Part shown: piece after piece, positions 1 to 11,560 of the stretch
Numbering within the stretch: position 1 is the stretch's first letter
How the letters are laid out: every line of letters begins with the position of its first letter
Assembly (NCBI GenBank): GCA_005656395.1
Contig: SRSI01000009.1
Location: forward strand, 1,426,001 to 1,490,000
Origin: Strongyloides papillosus
Taxonomy: Eukaryota > Nematoda > Chromadorea > Rhabditida > Strongyloididae
Direction: 5' to 3'
Length of the DNA: 64,000 nt
The notes under the pieces: model-generated
The model's database searches: none
What the model saw: the letters and a program-made list of their open reading frames with translations, nothing else
What the model was told of the DNA's origin: nothing
Translations under genes and position numbers: made by a program

Positions 1-342
1 ATTACATATTAAAAAAGTTGAAAAAAAAGGTGATATTCCTAAGTTTGTTGGGTTTTTATACGTATTGGGTCAACAGAAACCATTTGCACAAATGAAAGCC
101 ACCAAAAGTTTGCAAAAATATGACGGGAAGATTATAGAATGTAATTTTGTTGTAAGTTGTTGTTTTTTTATTTAATTATATGTGTTTAGAATAACCAATG
201 GACTTTTATGAGAGAAAGAACTGATAAAAGTCATCCAAATGCATTGAAAACTGCGTTGTCTGTTTTAAATACTATAAGGTATCCTATTACACGCGAATTG
301 CTTATTCGAAGTATTAATACTAGGATTCACCGTACACATTAG
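1..342 (+). CDS. cel-1: mRNA capping enzyme (guanylyltransferase), C-terminal part only
   Basis: Partial gene entering from the left edge: exons 1-151 and 190-342, intron 152-189, stop TAG at 340-342. The last ~100 residues fit the end of metazoan bifunctional capping enzyme (RNA triphosphatase plus GMP transferase), which caps nascent Pol II transcripts in the nucleus. Visible landmarks are KPFAQMKATKSLQKYDGKII, corresponding to the OB-fold stretch, and the very characteristic QWTFMRERTDKSHPNALKT (family form W-x-F-M-R-x-R-x-D-K-x-x-P-N-A), followed by the usual helical C-terminal tail (PITRELLIRSI). The catalytic KxDG lysine lies outside the window. The intron is 38 nt with GTAAGT and TTTAG borders. 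Identification rests on the conserved MRERTDKSHPNA region. Confidence 0.88.
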
Positions 343-2267
343 AATTATTTTTCTTTAAGTTCTATTCGTTTAAATTAAAAAAATGTATAAAATTTGGAAT
401 TAAATTGTTTTATCTTATTTTTCTCATGATATCTTTTTAAAAAGCTTCTTTAAATTATATACTTTAGAAATAAAAGTATGATGTTTGATGTTTAAATGGA
501 ACTTTTTGATTAAGATGCATCATAGTTAATTTAATGTCTAAGTTATATTAACTAGAGTTATGCGTATATCAATTTTATTAGTTCGCATGTGTATTTTGAC
601 GTCACATTTTTAATGTGATAATATAACATTCATTATCTATTGTGTAACTAATTATACTTGAAAAATTAAAAAAAAAAAGCCTTGCTACTAAGATTATGAA
701 AGTAATTTTTAGTCTTAGTTTAGTCTACAAAATAAAAATTTATATATTTGCAAATACAATTACATCATCAATATGAGTAATTCCATATATAATCCTTTTT
801 ATCTTAATTATGTCGAAAATGCCAATGGCTATTTCTAAGTAATTGCCATTATTAAAAAGCTTATTTACAAGAGCAAAATATTAAATAAATATATCTTCTT
901 AGCTTATTGTTTTATATAATATAAAAATTTGTTTTATAAATGAAGTCGTGCTTTTGTCTAAAATTATTTTTAAAATGCCATATAAAGATTTTTTTTGACC
1001 AATACAACTTTATTTTTCTTGATTTCGTGAAAATTATTTTTTAAGTATTTCTAAATGGTGATTTAATTCTAATTATAGAACAATGTTTTAGCCAAAAATA
1101 ATAAATAATAAAAAAATAGAACGATATTTTTAATATAATTACTTAGCATGAACTTTGATTATTTATTATCAAAAATTTAATCTGTGTCCACAGGTCATTC
1201 CCACAAATTTTATTTACATATGTGTAATCTATTACCTAGAGCAAAATTGTAATGAAATAAGTAATAAAATTTTAAGTTTATTTTATGAAATTATATTGGG
1301 TGGAGCTAAAAAATTTCCTAGTAAAATATTGGTTATAATATTTTTGAAGGGAAAATACTTATGTTCATTTTTTCTGTTGAATTTTACATCACATTTATAT
1401 GGTTAATAATAACTACTCGTCACAAATGACATTGGATACATAAGTGGAAAGATAATTTAGGTTCCCAAAGTTTCCTTTATGTAGTTAAGCTTGTACTACT
1501 AAAAATTTTAGATAAAGTAAATTCTATTTTTATATAAATTTTCTTTAAAATGTGGCAAAAGAAGATAACAATCAAATTATATTATATGTAAAACTTATTT
1601 TTTGTTTAATAAAGGTATTTCATTGTTTAACACTTATTTTTTAAAATAAACGTTTTATTTGATCAGCATGACTAATTTTTAATATTATATTTGAAAAACT
1701 GCTAACAATTACACCTATCGTTTTATAATTGTTTGTACTAGTAAATTTTAAGGTTGATTGATGAAAGCTAGTATACACATTTAATTTATTGTACTTCAAA
1801 TATATTTTTATACTTTTCCATAAATGATATTACGGAGCGTAATAATTTTTTTACATTCGGTTTTATAAGCCATTATTTACGTTATAATCGCCCATTAACA
1901 TGTTTATTTATTTTAATATTAATTTAATACAAAATTGTATAATATTTGCCATAAAACAGATATCTTTATTTTAAATTAAACTGTTGATTAAAAATATTAA
2001 TTGTTAATTTAGAAAATAAATATACATTTTGAAATGAAACAGAGAAATTAAAAATTATTTCCTTAAAATTTCTATAAAAATAAAATAAATGACTTTATAA
2101 TGAAGCATATATTTTTTTAAAAATTAATTATTTTAGACTGAATTAATCTCTAATATATTTATTATTTTTTTGTTTTATACTGTGATATAATCTTTGATTT
2201 TTATCATTCTAGGTTAATTGTTATCAAATATATATTTTGTTTAGATTGTTTTCAATTTTTTTAAGCT
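343..2267. other. intergenic, AT-rich, no supported gene
   Basis: About 1.9 kb between the capping enzyme stop and the 7TM receptor start. Very AT-rich with homopolymer runs. A palindromic TGACGTCA (CRE/ATF consensus) lies at 597-604. The only ORF of note (1155-1406) has low-complexity composition and no recognisable domain, and is not annotated. Confidence 0.6.
597..604. promoter_or_regulatory. TGACGTCA palindrome (CRE/ATF-type motif)
   Basis: A perfect 8-bp CREB/ATF consensus in otherwise AT-rich intergenic DNA. It is 1.7 kb upstream of the 7TM receptor and 255 bp downstream of the capping enzyme stop. Function is only inferred from the motif; a chance match is possible. Confidence 0.25.
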
Positions 2268-3624
2268 ATGAATCTTACACAACATATAATAAAACGTTTC
2301 CCTGCGGCTTCAGATCAAAAGCAGATAGCTTCTCAATTATTGTCCAAAATATCAACATTAAATAATAATAATTATTCAAATAATTTAAAATTAATATCAA
2401 ATGAAATTTTTGCCAAAAATAAAAATGAATTAAATTCTAATACATGGAGTCTTAATGGTGATGACGTGTTTGCCGGTTTATTTTTGGTAATATTTGGCAT
2501 GTTCGGTATTACATTGTATATAATTGTTTGCATTGCTATGGCTAGAATGTGTAAAGAAATAGTAGGGTTTCGTTTTTTGGTATCCCAAGCACTTACTGAT
2601 ATTCTTTTATTACTACAGGTTTGTTTATCTTTACATTATAAAATAAACAATGTTTACTAAGTTATGTAACTTTTAATAGATACCATAATATTATAAAAAT
2701 GCAATATATATTTTAATAAATTTTTCATTTTATAATAAAAATTATATGATGTATAATAAAATATTTTAGTTTGGAATTTGGCCGGGTGTAGTTATTTTGA
2801 CACAAAATGAAATTATACCAGATAATTATAAATGGCATATGCATGTTTACCTAGATTTTACTTGGTGGGCGATGGTTTACCATTATTCAATTGTAGCGTG
2901 GAGTCGTTTAGCCGCTGTCCAATTTCCTAATTGGTTCCGAACTTTATCAAATAAAACTTGTTTAATTATTTGTTCAATAGCTTGGATTGGAGGATTAATT
3001 CAAACATTAATTGAACATCAACTTCCCTGGTTTGAAATACTTTATTATGACCCTAAGCAGTATGCATTAACGGGAAATTGGGTTAACTATAATGAAAAAG
3101 GCACAGCAACATATTATATGATTTTTAATTGGGCTGCAATTATTTTGCCATTTCCTTTTTATGGATGCGCTTTATATGTTTTATTTCAAAGACAACAAAG
3201 ACAATATTATAATTCATTAAAATACCGATTAAGAGAAAATTCTTATACATCAGATTATACAGTTCAACGTCAATTATCTATAGAAACAAGGCTTCTTATA
3301 CCATGTATTATAAATACAGTATTATTTGTCGTTGGACAAATCGCTATATCAATATGTTCAAAAACGACAGGGAAATGGATTTCATGGACAGTCATGGTTA
3401 TTTTTGCTGCGAATTCATTTGTTAATCCCGTTTTATATTTATGTTTCAGTTCAGTTATTCGTAGATTTTTATTTACTAATTGCGAAAAACAGCTTAATAC
3501 ATCATCTGTATACCGTGACTTTGACTTTCGCTCATCTAGTCAAGCAAGTATTAGTTATCAGCAACAACAAAAATCTTCATTGATAAAGTGGAAAAAAGAT
3601 TCACCGTCATCATCTAACTTATAA
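2268..3624 (+). CDS. 7-transmembrane receptor, rhodopsin-like (nematode orphan)
   Basis: Two exons, 2268-2618 and 2770-3624, with a 151-nt intron; frame is kept and gives about 401 residues. The first exon has a hydrophilic N-terminus of about 60 residues, rich in Asn, that could be extracellular, then the first hydrophobic helices (GLFLVIFGMFGITLYIIVCI). Exon 2 holds the remaining helices. AWSRLAAVQFP sits where the DRY region belongs, and NSFVNPVLYLCFS is a clear NPxxY motif in the seventh helix. A long polar tail with QQQQ and Ser-rich stretches follows. This supports a rhodopsin-class GPCR, probably sensory or peptidergic in a nematode, but I cannot assign it to a named chemoreceptor family (Srx or Srt would be candidates). 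The ligand is unknown. Confidence 0.72.
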
Positions 3625-4030
3625 AAATTTATCACCATATACGAGTTTTCAACAAAAAAAGAAATTAAATTTGACAAAAAAATTAAATTTTCCTGCACTT
3701 TGCTTAATTTATTTTTAATAATATTATATTAAATATATATTTTTGAATTTTTTTTTTGTACAAATGAATAATATAATATCATAATAAAAAAGTGACTAAA
3801 TTTACCTAATATAATTAATTAATTTTGTTAAATTATTATCATCTAAAAATATAATGCGGTACAATTTTTATGAAAAACCTGAAATTTTTAATTTGTCTAT
3901 AAGCTCAACATGATTAATAAAATTATATTTACTTTCATTACAATTAAAATATACCTTGCACTTCGTAATCTCTAATATAATATCTAAACTTCTATATTTT
4001 TGTTAAACTACTATTTAGTAAAATAATACT
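3625..4030. other. intergenic, AT-rich
   Basis: About 400 bp between the 7TM receptor and the carboxypeptidase. It contains poly-A/T runs and a TTATCATC (GATA-factor-like) motif near 3834. No ORF or structure is supported. Confidence 0.5.
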
Positions 4031-5716
4031 ATGAAAAATAGACAATATTTTATATATATTGTACTTCTTTTTAATTTATTCATTTATCTAAAAGCTCATG
4101 AGAAATATATTATCTTACAGCTGAAACCAAATAATTTATCACAATTAAAAGGACTAAATAATATTTACGAAAACGGAAATGTAAGTAATGTATACAATTT
4201 TTCTATAAACTTAATATATTTTATAAAAATAAATGAATTCATTTAATACCTATTATTTAAGTTTGACTTCTGGAAATCTCCCACACAAATTAATGCTCCT
4301 GTTGATGTTCTTCTTACACCAGAAACTCAAACTCATTTTATGCATCTTATTTCAAAATTAGGATTGGATTACAAGATATTAGTTTCAGATGTTGTTGATT
4401 TTTTATATAAGAAGGAAGTCAAAATAAATGAAAATAAAAAGTATTTCAATAAAAACAATAATTTTATAAGAAAAGATGATTCTGGATTTAATAATTTGGG
4501 GTTAGCAATGGGAGATTACCATAATTATACCGATGTAGTTAATTGGATGAAAAGAATTGAAAGAAAACATCCAAATTTGGTTAAAGTATTTTCGATTGGT
4601 AAATCATTTGAAGGAAGAGATATATATGGTATTATGATGGGAAGTTCATTAAATGATACATCTAGAAGAGTTATATGGATAGATTCTGGTATTCATGCGC
4701 GTGAGTGGGCAGCTATACATACTGGAATATATACAATTTATCATATTATAAATAGCTATGGAAGCGATGATGATATAACAAATTATCTCAATACTTTAAA
4801 TATCGTAATTTTTCCAATATTAAATCCTGATGGATATGAATATACAAGATCAGATCCAAGAAATCCATTAGTTAGGTTTTGGAGGAAAAATAGAGGGCAA
4901 CAACAATGTAGAAGAGATGAAAAAACAGGGAAAGAACATTGTTGTAAAGGAGTTGATTTAAACCGAAATTTTGATTACAAATTTTCTCAAGCTGGAACAA
5001 GTTTTGATCCATGTTCAGAAATATATCATGGAGCAAAAAAATTTAGTGAACCAGAAACACAGGCAATACGTGATGCAGTAATAAATGGTAATTTAGCTGG
5101 AAAAATTGATGCAATGATAAGCCTTCATGCTTACTCCCAATTATTTATTTATCCATATTCAATAGCTAAAAAAGTATACCCTGAAAACATTTCCGATCTT
5201 AGAAGAATTGCATCTAAAGCAGTACTAGCTATAAAGAGACTCTATGGAACAAAGTATCAATTTGGTACTGGTCCAGAATTAATATATCCATATACAGGTA
5301 AATTGTTTTTATTAGAAATTAATATAAATTAAAAAATTAAATAAATATATTTTACTTTAGGTGGTAGTACAGATTGGGCTAAAGAAAGTGCAAAAATTCA
5401 ATATACATATACAATTGAAGTAAGACCAAGTTATTTTGATTGGAATGGTTTTGTACTTGCTAAAGAACAACTTATTCCTGTTGCTAGAGAAACATGGGAA
5501 GGAATGAAAGTAGTCATAAATGAAATTATAAATCAAATTAATAAGCAAAAATTATCAAATGAATCTACAAAATTAAATATTTCTCCTGAGAAATGCAAGG
5601 ACTTTAATACAAATTGTAAAATATGGATTCACAATCAAAATGATATTTGTAAAAAAGCATTAAAAGGTATGATTGTAACGTGTCCATTATCCTGTAATTT
5701 TTGTTCTTCACATTAA
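4031..5716 (+). CDS. secreted M14 zinc carboxypeptidase with C-terminal ShK domain
   Basis: Three exons (4031-4180, 4262-5297, 5361-5716; introns 81 and 63 nt) give a 513-residue protein. Order: signal peptide (residues 1-22, very hydrophobic), a propeptide-like region to about residue 130, the M14A peptidase domain, and a ShK module. The first zinc ligands are in SGIHAREW (His about 195, Glu about 198), the third ligand in SLHAYSQ, and the catalytic Glu in YTIEVRPS. LNPDGYEY and DLNRNFDYKF are the usual substrate-pocket segments. The ShK module has six Cys, beginning CKDF and ending CPLSCNFC. The enzyme probably removes C-terminal residues outside the cell, in gut lumen or cuticle; nematode relatives such as SURO-1 share this layout. 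The substrate class (A-like or B-like) was not resolved. Confidence 0.92.
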
Positions 5717-5766
5717 TTTTCTTACTATTTTTATAATAATAAAAAAACATGGATATTAAAATTTTT

Positions 5767-6654
5767 TTATATCTTTGTTATATTTCTTTTTTCAAATGGT
5801 TTATGAATATAAAAAGTTGGAAAAGGTACTGAATAAAATATTGCGTTAAAACCTTTATCATTATTTGTTAAATCTGAATAAAAACGAATAAACATATATG
5901 GACCAGTAGATGTAAATACAGTTTGGACTATATTTGTACCTTTAACTTGAGTCATAAATTTTGAACTATCATCACCATTGTTGTTATCATAGATTTCTAC
6001 ATAATCACAGCATGATTCAGTTGAGAATGTAATAAATTCTAAATATATATAACTAGCTGTACTATTTGCTTCTAATAAATATTCACATGTTATATCTAAT
6101 GGATAGAAGCTAGGCCAATTTGGTGATGAAATTCCAGCAACAGATTCTTTTAATGTTGTAGATGGACATTCATTTTTATCAAATGGATTAATAGTTGTTG
6201 GATTTTCTATCTTATCTACAGGTATTCCGCGATACTCAATATAAAATCCTTTGTATGTATTAGTTAAATCACTCATAAATCTTAAAAACACTTCACTTTG
6301 ATTATTTGAATTAATTATTGTTCCTGGAGCAACATCACCTTGTAAAACCTTCAATAATGTATCACCAGCACCATTATATATATACAAAGTATCACAACAT
6401 GATTCCGTTTTAAATTCATATACAACTAATTCTATTGTGTAGTTTTCAGGAACTTTAATTAAAAATTCACATTCATCGCCATCAGAGTAATTTGAAGGAT
6501 AATTAGGAGAGAATAAAGCTCCGTGAAGACCATCGTCATCAAATTTTAAAAGAGACGGACAATCAGACGTCTCTAAATTTTGCTTATTACATGATACAAA
6601 ATATGTAATAACAAGGAGAATAAAAAAATATCTTAGAAGATATTTTAGAATCAT
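5767..6654 (-). CDS. secreted protein with two CUB domains
   Basis: Single-exon gene, 295 residues, opposite strand and 50 bp from the end of the carboxypeptidase (convergent). It has a signal peptide ending near residue 22, then CUB 1 (about 32-140) and CUB 2 (about 162-275). Both repeats carry the CUB signatures PNYPSNY or PNWPSFYP, ESCCDTLYIYNG or ESCCDYVEIYDN, and a late FMSDLTNTYKGF or FYSDLTNNDKGF. The second Cys of each CUB is doubled as CC, a shared quirk showing the two domains arose by duplication. No catalytic domain is present, so it is likely a binding or scaffold protein in the extracellular space. Function is not known. Confidence 0.82.
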   Translation of the reverse strand: MILKYLLRYFFILLVITYFVSCNKQNLETSDCPSLLKFDDDGLHGALFSPNYPSNYSDGDECEFLIKVPENYTIELVVYEFKTESCCDTLYIYNGAGDTLLKVLQGDVAPGTIINSNNQSEVFLRFMSDLTNTYKGFYIEYRGIPVDKIENPTTINPFDKNECPSTTLKESVAGISSPNWPSFYPLDITCEYLLEANSTASYIYLEFITFSTESCCDYVEIYDNNNGDDSSKFMTQVKGTNIVQTVFTSTGPYMFIRFYSDLTNNDKGFNAIFYSVPFPTFYIHKPFEKRNITKI

Positions 6655-7285
6655 ATTAGTGAATTAATAATAATATATATTAATATTATTTAGATATTAG
6701 ATTTTATAGAAACAATAAGCTATCTTTTCATTACAAATTTTAAAAGATTTAACAGTTCCGTAATTAACATAATATTTTATAAAAACGTCTTGTTATCTAA
6801 AATAATTGATAGTATAATAAAGGTTATCACGATTAGAAAAATATATGAGGAATGATGGTACAAAAGTTTTCCTATACCAATCTACTTACATATAAATAAT
6901 AACTATAAAAATGTATATTTTTAACCCTTTATCATAGTTATTATAATAAAAAAAAATTATAGTTATCATTACAATGCCTAAAATATTAAAAATAAAATAA
7001 AAGTTATTTACAAGCGACATCATTTAAAAATTATTTCTAAATAACAAGAAAAGTTTTACCTACATATTTTAAATATTTTATAAAATAATAATCATAAATT
7101 TAATGATTCATAAGTAAGAAACTATGTTCATGAGTAATAAAAAATGGAGTGTCCAAGTATTTATTGATGATGTAATTTATTAATCAAAGTTATCTTGTAA
7201 AATAATGAAAAAATTGTTTATTTTCGTAATCTTTCATTGTCTAAAAATTACTTTTTAAGTAAATATTTAGAGTATTTATTGTATT
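6655..7285. other. intergenic, AT-rich
   Basis: About 630 bp forming the upstream side of the CUB gene and the downstream side of the MIG-18-like gene (both minus strand). A GTGATAA (GATA-type) motif, read as TTATCAC on the plus strand near 6827, lies about 170 bp upstream of the CUB start. Nothing else is supported. Confidence 0.5.
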
Positions 7286-8157
7286 TTATGCTGGTCCAGC
7301 TTTAAATCTTATTGCACCTCCTTCTGTTTTTTCGCATTTATATCTCATATTTTTATGAACAACTTCTTGATTAAGTGGAATATCATGACCTTCTTTGCTT
7401 ACACAACCAATAATTTCACTGATTCCGTTAGCAACGCATTTTCTTTTAAACAATTCATTTTCAATCCAAACATCACCAACTTTGCGAATTTGTTCTCTGT
7501 CATCAACACAATGAACAACAATATTTCCTTCATTTGGTGAATTTTGAGGATGAACTTTATGAACTGAACTTCCTGAATTACTATTAAGATTAGCAGGAGC
7601 TGAACCACGTGAACTTTTCATAAGGACAGTACCATTTCTAAAATGAAGACACTCAATTTGCATATTTTTTACAGTAGCTGTTTTGTTAACTCCAATTTTT
7701 GTACCATCTTCATGAACACATGAAACAAGTTTTTGAGCACCACCTGGTAGGCATTCGAATTCAAATGATTTTGTAACCCATCTTTCTCCTGGACTGTATC
7801 CTCCTTCGCATTTTGCATTAGCATTGACACCTTGTTTAAGTGTAACTAAACCACTTGAATCAAGTGTGCAATTCCATTGATCATTACCAATATCAAGACT
7901 GCCGTTGATTGGAATTTTTTCACCAGATGGAGTAAGGCATGCAGTAACTTCAGTTCTCCAAGAACCATCTTCTGATATGGAACATCTCATAACAAAAGCG
8001 GCTTTCTCCTTCTAAAAGTTATTTTGTTTAAAATAACTAAATTATTTTACCTTACCCATTCTTCACCATTTTTATAAAAATTACCTCCATGTTGACATCC
8101 ACTAGCAACATTGATAAGAAGTACAAAAGAAAATAAAAAAATTTCCAAACTCCACAT
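7286..8157 (-). CDS. secreted MIG-18-like protein with fibronectin-type-I-like repeats
   Basis: Two exons on the minus strand (8056-8157, then 7286-8011; 44-nt intron) give 275 residues. Exon 1 encodes a signal peptide and the first Cys motif, CQHGGNFYKNGEEW. Exon 2 continues with four repeats of a roughly 60-residue Cys-pair unit: a start such as C-x-GGYSPGERW or VGDVWIENELFKRKC, then a hydrophobic step ending in xVSCV or IIGCV with a following G-x-x-I. This pattern fits the nematode abnormal-cell-migration-18-like fibronectin type I family, extracellular matrix proteins that modulate the metalloprotease MIG-17 in C. elegans. The assignment is by repeat pattern, not by close alignment. The short first exon is needed to supply the signal peptide. 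Confidence 0.68.
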
Positions 8158-8569
8158 ATTAACAAATTTAATATTTCAAAATGAATCTTATTTTATTGCT
8201 TTAGATTTTAAAACAATATGCCATTACTTGTTTTTATCACTTTAAATTGATTATCTTGTTTAAAAGAAATGAAATACAATTATCTTATTGATATATCATT
8301 TTAATACATAAGCAACAATGAAAATAGAAATAAATTTTAACAATTTATGCTTCTATTAATATATTTTCTATTATATCATTTTGATTTATAATAACAAAAC
8401 GCTCTTTTACCTAATAATCATCAATCAAATATATGTTATAAAATATTTATATTCTTAGAAATAATAAATAACCGAGATTTTGATTTTTGTTAACATAAAA
8501 AATAATAGCAAATATTTTTAAACTCAAATGATATTTACACTTTTAGAATGATAAAAAATGCCATAAATA

Positions 8570-10579
8570 TTATATTGAAGTATCACAACTTGTAGATAAA
8601 TCACTGCCGTTTTTTGTAACAATTAATTTTTTTGTCTCTTCAACTTGGTTCTTAATTTTTTCCAATTCAAGTTTAAGATTCATATTTTCTTGTTCTAATA
8701 ATGCTGCTTTTATCGTTATCTCATCCTCCTAAAAATATAAAGATCATTTACTTTCAAAAAGAAAACATGATAGAATGTTGGAATGACGTAATGAACAATT
8801 TAAAATAAAGTATTTCATATTGTCTGTATGAGAATGTCTAAAAATGTTTTTTTCACATCAATTTGAAGATACAATAAAAGTAGAAAGTAGAGAATTAAAT
8901 CAAAATTTCACCACAGTTCTCATAAGAAATATAAATAAAAAGTATGGAGCTAAGGTAGTTTTTTAAACTTATTATATTAATCATTTTTTAGACTATAAAA
9001 AATGTTGGATTGTGTTTATCATTTGAATCGTTTACTAATGTAGGTGATTCATATATTTTACCCGGAGATGGTAATTTATTTACACCAGTTCAATTTTTAT
9101 TTACTGTTTGGAGACCAATAGTAAATGAAGTTATTCAAGGTGTAATTGAGAGATCCGAACCTGAAGGTATAACAATTTCAATGAATTTTATTTCGGATAT
9201 TTTCATACCAAAAGATAAATTACCCAAAGTATCTAAATTTTGTACAAATCAAAATGCCTGGTATTGGGCATATTGTGATGAAGATGGAAATGAAGCAGCT
9301 CAACTATATATGGACAAAGGAAAAATAGTCAAATTCAAAGTTGTTGAAACGGTATGGAATGATCTTACAGTAGGAAAGGAAGGAGAAAAGGCTAGTACAG
9401 AAGCACCGATGAAAGTTATTGGAACGTTGGCTGATACTGGTCTTGGAGTTACATCTTGGTGGGAACAGGTTTAGTGATATAATCTCAATTTATTATTAAA
9501 AATAATAGTTTGTACTTTAAATTGTAAATTTCTATATTATAGTGTTATACTTATTGTTTTTTCAATTTGTTAATATTATTGAACAAATGTTTTTTAATTC
9601 TAACTTTTAAATTCTTATTTTCATAATATCTATTATCATTTGAATAACTACTATCTTAACTAATATTCTTATTATGTATAATTTTTCATTTAAATGATAA
9701 TTAACGCTTTCTTTAACAATATATCAAAAGGATTTTCATTAAATGTTTACTAAGTTTAGTTCTAAGTGTTTTAATTATTTGTCAAATAAGTAAAATTTTC
9801 TAATCTAATTTTGTTTTTAAAAATTAAAGTTTTCAAATTTGAAAAGTAATATAGATGACAAGTGGTTAAGACGTAAATAGTAAATATATTAAATAACTAT
9901 AACAGAAAATAATTTCTAAGGAATGTGATAAAACTTCACAATTTATTTTAATTCTTACCTTTTTTCTCCTTGAATCACGACTTCGTTTAGCAGCATCGTT
10001 ATTTCGTCTCCTTCGTTCCCAATAAGCATCATCCCGAATCATGCATTTTTTATTTTTATGTGTATTGTTTTTAAAAAGTGACCGTTTAATTGTTACACTA
10101 TCAGTAAGCATTTCAGGTGATAATTCACTTCTGTTTAATCTTTTCTTTGGACTATTTTGACTGAAAGAGGATCTTCTTGAAGTAGCCGATGAGTAATTTT
10201 CAGATATTTCACTTTCACTATTTGATGAAACAACTATTATTGACTTATTTTCAAATTGAATTTTTGCAGGTTTAGAAATAAAAACATTTTTTGGTTTTTG
10301 TACCGTTGATTCATCGTTGCTATCTAAATTTGGTGAATTTAAAATACAAATATTTGGATTTTTTGTGTTGGAGTTTTGAAGGGCTAATAAATTATACAAG
10401 GATGTTGAAACAGAATATGGTGTATTAAAATTAAATGGATTTTGTATAGTTTGTTTAAATGAATACAACGATGACTAAATAAATATTACAATATTAATTT
10501 TTTTTCAACATAAACTTACATTATTTATATCATTTTTTTGAAGAAATGTATTTTTATAAGGTGCTAATGTACTAGTCAT
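8570..10579 (-). CDS. bZIP transcription factor, CES-2/PAR-type
   Basis: Three minus-strand exons: 10520-10579, 9959-10474 and 8570-8728; 244 residues in frame. The basic region DDAYWERRRRNNDAAKRSRD (about 168-187) ends exactly at the end of exon 2, and the leucine zipper (EITIKAALLEQENMNLKLEL and on) is in exon 3. The sequence matches the PAR/HLF/CES-2 subgroup very well, including the N-x-x-A-A-x-R-S-R core and the LLEQEN start of the zipper. The N-terminal half is Ser/Asn-rich and unstructured. Such factors bind as dimers to TTACGTAA-like sites and in C. elegans control cell death and neuronal fate. The intron between basic region and zipper is 1,230 nt, huge for this locus, because it houses a separate gene (8844-9474, plus strand). 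Confidence 0.85.
8844..9474 (+). CDS. POLR3H: RNA polymerase III subunit RPC8 (POLR3H/RPC25)
   Basis: Two exons, 8844-8954 and 8992-9474 (37-nt intron), 197 residues, close to the usual ~204. The N-terminal RPB7-like half starts MFFSHQFEDTIKVE and reaches KNVGLCLSFES. The OB-fold half contains PGDGNLFTPVQFLFTVWRP, EGITISMNFISDIFIP, AWYWAY and GNEAAQLYMDKG. The end, GLGVTSWWEQ, is the diagnostic C-terminus of this subunit. It forms the stalk of Pol III with RPC9 and works in initiation on tRNA and 5S genes. The whole gene lies within an intron of the bZIP gene on the opposite strand, 115 bp from the bZIP last exon on one side and 485 bp from the previous exon on the other. The start is the first in-frame ATG with homology. 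Confidence 0.9.
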
Positions 10580-11560
10580 TTAAATATTTAATTATGAAGA
10601 AGTCAAAGAGATTCAATATGTTTAATAATAATACATAAAAGCTCTGAAGTCTTTTAGTGTTCCTTTGAAAAGTAGAAGAGGTAGGTATTATAAAATATAA
10701 TTAACCAGGCACGAATAATAATGCAATCAAAACCTCTGCTGCATATAGGATGTATATCCAGAAGAAGTTGTTTCTGTACCGGTGCGTGGATGGCGCGACC
10801 ATGCGTTTTCTCTTTCATATTTTGGATAATTCCAAAATGTATGTCTTTTATCAACACTTTCACTTTTATTCAAAGCAAGTAGTATAATTTTAAAATTTAT
10901 CTGTCATTTGATGTCAATAGGATGATCCTTGCCTATATTTTGGATATTGTTTACTATAAAAATAACATCTATCAATCATCATTACGTATCAACGACCCAT
11001 AGTCATGAAATATTAAAATGTTATGACGTTGTTCATTTTTTAATTATATTTTATGTAATATGAAAAACAAAGGTACCATGCACGAATTGTTTGTTATTTA
11101 AAAATGCTTACTTATTTGTAGGTTGTTTTATCGGTCAATCATTTTATTTTAATAATTGTGTTGTTGATCAGTTCTAGAATATCTTTTTATAACAATCAAT
11201 TTGAATATAAAGTAGCAATTGAAGTAATTTAATCAGGTATTTCAATATATAATATTACCATGAGATTTCTATGTTTATATCAAAATCCTTTCACTACTAT
11301 TGTAATGTTTTAGAGATAGGATATAGGTGACCGATATATTTATTAATGACTCAAATTTCAAAAGGATATAATAAAGTTTGTATTAAATACACCCCTCTTT
11401 ATACAAATGAAAAATAACTATTAAATTACATGACGTTATTGTCTTTTCTCAGTACCTTTAAAAGACATATATTATTATTAACAAAAAAAATATCAATTGT
11501 CTCAAAATAATAATATGTTCCAATGATCTATATTTACAAAAAGTATTCTTTAACCAAATA
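10580..11560. other. intergenic; short GC-richer patch at about 10730-10830
   Basis: About 980 bp upstream of the bZIP gene and downstream of arrestin. Most is AT-rich. A patch of about 100 bp at 10730-10830 is clearly richer in G+C and is open on the minus strand for 69 codons, without a recognisable domain. It could be an untranslated first exon or a non-coding RNA; I cannot tell. Confidence 0.45.

Noticed and set aside
1155..1406. 83-codon plus-strand ORF
   Set aside because: AT-driven composition, no domain, no splice or start context, and isolated in intergenic DNA.
7355..7608. ORFs on both strands inside the MIG-18-like gene
   Set aside because: Shadows of the coding frame.
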